Source: Clostridia bacterium (GTDB taxonomy: Bacteria; Bacillota; Clostridia; Christensenellales; Aristaeellaceae). From it: DNA of 64,000 nt. Within the stretch, counting starts at the first letter, position 1. Each line of letters begins with the position of its first letter. Positions 60,443 through 64,000 of the stretch are shown here, piece by piece. A program made the translations under genes and the position numbers. The stretch covers positions 50,194 to 114,193 of the forward strand of contig JAFYQB010000160.1 of the NCBI GenBank assembly GCA_017547285.1. The letters are read 5' to 3'. The notes beneath the pieces are model-generated. The model saw nothing but the letters and a program-made list of their open reading frames with translations, was not told where the DNA came from and made no database searches.

Positions 60443-60871
60443 TCATTTCAGCTTGAAAAGCGCCACGCCGCCCAGCATCAGCCCCAGACCAACGAACTGC
60501 CAGAGACCGAAAGACGTCTTTTCCTGTCCCATCCAGCCAAAGGCTTCGATCAGAGCAGCTACCAGCAGCTGCGCGATCAGAATGGCGGAAACAGCCACAG
60601 TAGGCTGAAGGCCCTTGATGGAGAGCATGACTGTTACGGTGATCGCAAGGCCCAAAGCGCCGCCGAAAAGCGTCCATTTGGGCATTTCGGCAATGGTTTT
60701 CAGATTGCCGGAGCCGAACAGCCACATGACGGCCAGCGATAAAAAGAAGGCAGTTCCCTGTACGTAGGCGTTTGCTTCCCATAAGCCCACACCATCCTGC
60801 AGACGGGTGTTCATAACGCCCTGTATGCTCATGGCAGCGCCTGCCAGAACGCTGAACAAAAATCCAATCAA
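60443..60871 (-). CDS. YdcZ-like small DMT transporter
   Basis: Four-helix membrane protein of 142 residues of the drug/metabolite superfamily (PF04657, YdcZ): FLFSVLAGAAMSIQGVMNTRL opens it, then QGTAFFLSLAVMWLFG, PKWTLFGGALGLAITVTVML and AILIAQLLVAALIEAFGWMG. These proteins act as homo- or heterodimers and export small molecules of unknown nature. TTG start at 60871 with AGGAGG 9 bases upstream; that site lies inside a hairpin. Confidence 0.88.
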   Translation of the reverse strand: MIGFLFSVLAGAAMSIQGVMNTRLQDGVGLWEANAYVQGTAFFLSLAVMWLFGSGNLKTIAEMPKWTLFGGALGLAITVTVMLSIKGLQPTVAVSAILIAQLLVAALIEAFGWMGQEKTSFGLWQFVGLGLMLGGVALFKLK

Positions 60872-60879
60872 AAACGATC

Positions 60880-60917
60880 GCCTCCTCTGTCCAGTTTAAA
60901 CAGAGGAGGCGTTTTTT
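60880..60917. terminator. Hairpin overlapping the YdcZ-like ribosome site
   Basis: GCCTCCTCTGT (60880-60890) pairs with ACAGAGGAGGC (60900-60910), 11 bp. On the plus strand it is followed by TTTTTT and is an intrinsic terminator. On the minus strand the 3' arm contains the AGGAGG of the YdcZ-like gene, followed by GATCGTTTTTG. Confidence 0.7.
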
Positions 60918-61584
60918 ATGTGTGAGCTTCGGTTTGTTTAACCCAGGAAAGCATCTGATCGTGAATGTGCTGCATTTCGCCGTCCAGAGCCGCGATGCGT
61001 TCGGCTGCGCCGTACAGCTGCTGATTAAGCGTTTCCGGTACGGAGGCGGTTTCCTTGTAGCGCAGCTGGTGTTCCAGACTGGCCCAGAAATCCATGGCAA
61101 TGGTGCGGATCTGCACCTCTACCGGCAGCAGTTCCTTGCCCGTGCTCAGGAAAACAGGAACTTCAACGATTACATGCAGGCTTCGATAGCCGTTGGATTT
61201 GGGTTCTTTGATATAATCACGCATGCGGATGATCCGGAGATCATCCTGTCTGGCAAGCAGTTCGGCAATAGCATAGGTATCGTTCAGATAAGCACATACC
61301 ACACGAATGCCCGCAATATCCTGCAGATTTTCCATAGCAGACTGAGGCGTACAGGGAAATCCCTTGCGCTTCAGCTTTTCCAGAATGCTGTACGGGCTTT
61401 TGATGCGGCTTTCCATGTGGTGGATGGGGTTGCGGCTGTGGCGCATGCTGAATTCATCGTCCAGGATTTCCAGCTTGGTGCGCACTTCGCGCATGGCGGA
61501 TTGAAAACGGAAGCGCATGCCGATGAATTCGTCAATGGTTGTCTGCCATTCGGGCGGCAGATCGATAATGGGCGTATGGGCCAT
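60916..61584 (-). CDS. Small alarmone synthetase (RelQ/YjbM-like)
   Basis: Makes (p)ppGpp from ATP and GDP/GTP. The 222-residue protein is a stand-alone synthetase domain without the hydrolase or TGS domains of RelA/SpoT: QDIAGIRVVCAYLNDTYAIAELL, DYIKEPKSNGYRSLHVIVEV and VEVQIRTIAMDFWASLEHQLRYK carry the GTP/ATP-binding residues (YRSLH, ExQIRT). The size matches RelQ. Upstream gene is the iron alcohol dehydrogenase, 13 bases away, so they may be co-transcribed. Confidence 0.92.
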   Translation of the reverse strand: MAHTPIIDLPPEWQTTIDEFIGMRFRFQSAMREVRTKLEILDDEFSMRHSRNPIHHMESRIKSPYSILEKLKRKGFPCTPQSAMENLQDIAGIRVVCAYLNDTYAIAELLARQDDLRIIRMRDYIKEPKSNGYRSLHVIVEVPVFLSTGKELLPVEVQIRTIAMDFWASLEHQLRYKETASVPETLNQQLYGAAERIAALDGEMQHIHDQMLSWVKQTEAHT

Positions 61585-61597
61585 GGCGTTTCTCCTG

Positions 61598-62770
61598 TCA
61601 GAGCGCCAGCTGGTAGATGGCTTTTACGTCTTCTTCCTTCAAACGCAGGAAGAAGCCCAGATTACCGCCAGCCAAACGAACCGCGCGCTCGGCCATGCGG
61701 TCTAAGTCCTTTTCGTCAATGCCATTCTCGCGCAGGGTGGTTTTGAGACCGATGGAATGGTAGAACGCTTCCAGACGTGCGATGCCTTCCGCAGCAATCT
61801 CTTCCAAAGTTCCGAAGTCCTCCGGAACGTCAAACAGGCGAATGGCAAACTGCGCCAGCTTCTTCGCACCGCCGCGGGGCAGCACATACTTCATCCATGC
61901 CGGGAACACGATGGCCAGACCTGCGCCGTGAGCGATGTCGTACAGGGCACTCAGCTCGTGCTCGATCTTGTGGCTGGCCCAGTCGCCCACGCGGCCGGTC
62001 TGGAACAGCGTGTTGTGCGCAAGGCAGCCTGTCCACATGATCTCGGCACGGGCATTGTAATCCTCAGGCTTTTCAAATACGATAGGTGCATTGTTGATCA
62101 TAGTGCGCAAAGCGCCTTCCGTCATGCGGTCGGTCAGTTCTACGTTTTCTACCTGGGTGAAGTAACGTTCCATCATGTGCGCCATGATATCCACAATGCC
62201 GCAGGCTGTCTGGTAGGGCGGGAGGGAATAGGAGTATTCAGGATTGAGGATGGAGAACTTGGGGAAGTTGAGCGGCGTGTTGCGGCCGCACTTGCACTGA
62301 TCCTCCTCGCGGGTGATCACGCTGGAATTGCTCATTTCGCTGCCGGCTGCAGGAATGGTCACAATGGTGCCAAGCGGCAGTACTTCGGTATTGCTGCCCT
62401 TGCCGGTGAACAGATCCCACGCATCGCCGTCGTAGCATGCGCCGTTCACGATCGCCTTGGCGGTGTCGATCGCGCTGCCGCCGCCCACGGCAAGCACCAG
62501 CTGCACATTGTGCTCACGGCACAGCTCAATGCCCTTGTATACCAGAGAAAGGCGGGGATTGGGCTGCACGCCGGCCACTTCCCACACCTGTGCGTTTTCA
62601 GCCTTCAGAATGGCCATGACCTGATCGTACAGGCCGATGCGCTTGATGCTGCCGCCGCCGTATACCAGCAGGATACGGCGGCCGTAGCGGCGCACCTCGT
62701 TTGCAAGCTGAGAAAGTGAATCCTTGCCGAAATGGATGCGTGTGGGGTTTTCAAAAGTAAAATCGATCAT
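61598..62770 (-). CDS. Iron-containing alcohol dehydrogenase (BDH/YqhD-like)
   Basis: Group III dehydrogenase of 390 residues reducing aldehydes to alcohols with NAD(P)H. LVYGGGSIKRIGLYD is the cofactor loop, AVGGGSAIDTAKAI the conserved glycine motif, TIPAAGSEMSNSSVIT the catalytic strand, and the iron is held by GIVDIMAHMMERYF (Asp, His), IEHELSALYDIAHGAGLA (two His). This profile matches the butanol dehydrogenase BdhA/B of Clostridia and YqhD. Role in fermentation or aldehyde detoxification is inferred. Confidence 0.93.
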   Translation of the reverse strand: MIDFTFENPTRIHFGKDSLSQLANEVRRYGRRILLVYGGGSIKRIGLYDQVMAILKAENAQVWEVAGVQPNPRLSLVYKGIELCREHNVQLVLAVGGGSAIDTAKAIVNGACYDGDAWDLFTGKGSNTEVLPLGTIVTIPAAGSEMSNSSVITREEDQCKCGRNTPLNFPKFSILNPEYSYSLPPYQTACGIVDIMAHMMERYFTQVENVELTDRMTEGALRTMINNAPIVFEKPEDYNARAEIMWTGCLAHNTLFQTGRVGDWASHKIEHELSALYDIAHGAGLAIVFPAWMKYVLPRGGAKKLAQFAIRLFDVPEDFGTLEEIAAEGIARLEAFYHSIGLKTTLRENGIDEKDLDRMAERAVRLAGGNLGFFLRLKEEDVKAIYQLAL

Positions 62771-62788
62771 GCTTTTTTTCTCCTTTGT

Positions 62789-63283
62789 TTAACATTCGTA
62801 CAGCCGAGTACGGTGACGAAGCGCGCGGCGTGCCATGCCGGCTTCATAATCCGCTTTTTCAGCCTCGGTTTCACAAATCAGTTCGGGGACCATGGTGGGT
62901 TTTCCGTCTTTGTCAACGGCTACCATGGTCAGATAGGCACGGTTGACATGGATGCGCTCATCAGGATTGCTCAGCCGTTCCACAAAGGTATCCACGCAAA
63001 CCTCCATGCTGGTCGTGCCAACGAAGGTAATGCGTCCGTCGATGGTAACAATATCATCGATATATGCGGGAGCGATGAAGTTGAGATGATCCACTGCCGC
63101 TGTGCGCGTGGCGCAGCCGCTGTGCCGGCGGGATACCACACCGGCCACGATATCGATCCACTGCATCAGCATGCCGCCAAAAAGCGTATAGGCGGAATTG
63201 ACATCTGCGGGGCTGATGATATGCACCTGTTCCGCCCGGCTGTAGGAAACAGGCCTGGCTGCGCGTTCTGTTTTACTGTTCAT
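62789..63283 (-). CDS. Acyl-CoA thioesterase (hotdog fold)
   Basis: Hotdog thioesterase of 164 residues, hydrolysing acyl-CoA. LFGGMLMQWIDIVAGVVSRRH is the conserved helix with the catalytic Asp, VDHLNFIAPAYIDDIVTID the core strand. It fits the YciA/BACH cytosolic acyl-CoA hydrolase family. It overlaps the following unknown gene by 11 bases on the same strand, and 18 bases separate it from the iron alcohol dehydrogenase. Confidence 0.9.
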   Translation of the reverse strand: MNSKTERAARPVSYSRAEQVHIISPADVNSAYTLFGGMLMQWIDIVAGVVSRRHSGCATRTAAVDHLNFIAPAYIDDIVTIDGRITFVGTTSMEVCVDTFVERLSNPDERIHVNRAYLTMVAVDKDGKPTMVPELICETEAEKADYEAGMARRALRHRTRLYEC

Positions 63284-63998
63284 GGGGATGGCTCTCCTTT
63301 TCGATTCTGGGTCTGTGCGGTGCGTCCGAAGGCTGGGCGTAATAAGGCTTCGGCAGATTTGTCAGGAAGGGATGTACGGCGTGCGTAAGCAGCTGCGGAT
63401 CCAGTGCGGTCAGAAACAGCAGACGTCTGCGCGGCATGGGATGGATGGCAAACCACTGGGGCTTCCGATGAAAGATGCGCTCCCACAAAAGCGGTTCGCT
63501 GAAGCCGCGCTTCAGTTCGGCGTCCAGCTGTGTCACAGACTGGGCAAGCTGTGCAAGCGAGGGCAGTCTTTCCACGGGTACAACCACAAAACTGGGATCC
63601 GGAATGCCGTTGACTGTGGCAATGTGGATCCTGTCGTCCATCATGGAACGGAAATCCGGCACGGCTTCGGCACAAACGGGATGGGGCAGTATGTCCATAT
63701 CCACCCAGGCAGCGTGGGTAAACTCCACCTGCCGCTTGGCAGCTTTGTTCATCAGCAGCGTTTTGCTTCTGGCAAAATATTCATCAGGCTTCATGCCGCT
63801 CAGCAAAAGCGATTTGGGAAGCAGCTTGTTATCGGGATAACTTTGGGTATGAGGAAAGACGGCTCGCAGCGCGCGTTCCTGACTTCCGCCTGTATACAGA
63901 ACGAGCGGAAGGCTTTGGATACGGCGCAGAAAACCAAAACGCAGCAGATAAATTGCGGCTTCCACGCGCGGATGGGGCAGGTCGATGAAGGCGCTCAC
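63273..63998 (-). CDS. Unidentified protein, truncated by window edge
   Basis: Frame of at least 241 residues, open from the window edge; the GTG at 63998 may not be the real start. Notable parts: AAIYLLRFGFLRRIQSLPLV, a repeated small-residue run VLYTGGSQERALRAVFP, and AAWVDMDILPHPVCAEA followed by DDRIHIATVNGIPDPSFVVVP. The VDMD could be a DxD site, and the layout recalls HtrL/YibB-like glycan-associated proteins, but only weakly. No family assigned. Confidence 0.5.
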   Translation of the reverse strand: MSAFIDLPHPRVEAAIYLLRFGFLRRIQSLPLVLYTGGSQERALRAVFPHTQSYPDNKLLPKSLLLSGMKPDEYFARSKTLLMNKAAKRQVEFTHAAWVDMDILPHPVCAEAVPDFRSMMDDRIHIATVNGIPDPSFVVVPVERLPSLAQLAQSVTQLDAELKRGFSEPLLWERIFHRKPQWFAIHPMPRRRLLFLTALDPQLLTHAVHPFLTNLPKPYYAQPSDAPHRPRIEKESHPHEQ

Positions 63999-64000
63999 CA

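Noticed and set aside
1..64000. CRISPR array, toxin-antitoxin module or intact insertion sequence
   Set aside because: No short direct repeats at regular spacing were seen, no transposase frames, and no paired small toxin/antitoxin genes. The only mobile trace is the integrase remnant near tRNA-Val.

Overview
The window looks like the chromosome of an anaerobic, gut-type member of the Clostridia (Bacillota), possibly near Christensenellales. The reasons are strong AGGAGG ribosome binding sites, Firmicutes-type promoters, an EcfA1-EcfA2-EcfT-TruA block, RecX, Lgt, a small alarmone synthetase, and many secreted SH3b, leucine-rich-repeat and peptidoglycan-binding proteins. This placement is inference; there is no rRNA to check it.

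Layout. 1-8160 (+): part of a cell-surface polysaccharide locus with four glycosyltransferases, an EpsG-like polymerase, a Wzx-type flippase, a LicD protein and an overlapping cytidylyltransferase. 8243-12630 (+): two tandem nucleotidyltransferase-fold paralogues, a VanZ protein, a 60-residue Tat-signal peptide and a metallophosphoesterase. 12631-13028: a decayed gene and a hairpin. 13029-17453 (-): a six-gene operon of redox and hydrolase genes headed by a zinc alcohol dehydrogenase, followed by divergent or separate hydrolase and amidohydrolase genes. 20409-22810: a large protein with acidic DxDxDG loops, then gene debris. 22811-26223: an ABC-F ATPase with a structured leader RNA, and a dicarboxylate/amino acid symporter.

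26495-40076 (-): nine genes, mostly secreted or surface proteins (SH3b, peptidoglycan-binding, leucine-rich repeat, DUF11-like and a ten-fold CxxC repeat), plus a zinc-ribbon membrane protein and a TMEM43-like protein. They face a three-gene signalling operon (40312-43872, +): a 7TM degenerate kinase, a histidine kinase and a LuxR-type response regulator. A 20-bp inverted repeat lies between the two transcription units, and its arms overlap the predicted -35 boxes of both. This is the most interesting regulatory structure in the window.

43926-50224: a DUF4428 protein, a decayed tyrosine recombinase with TGTGACA repeats beside tRNA-Val(GAC), Lgt with a membrane extension, a serine hydrolase, RecX, a small HExxH protein, a DtxR-type repressor, a zinc-ribbon protein and a lipoprotein. 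50267-56211 (-): acyltransferase, DegV, TruA, the ECF transporter core and a stand-alone flavokinase. 56379-59209 (+): esterase, TlyA and a five-SH3b secreted protein. 59194-63998: YwaF-like, YdcZ-like, RelQ-like, iron alcohol dehydrogenase, thioesterase and an unidentified protein cut by the window edge. Start codons were moved from the longest reading frame wherever a ribosome binding site clearly favoured a later start.
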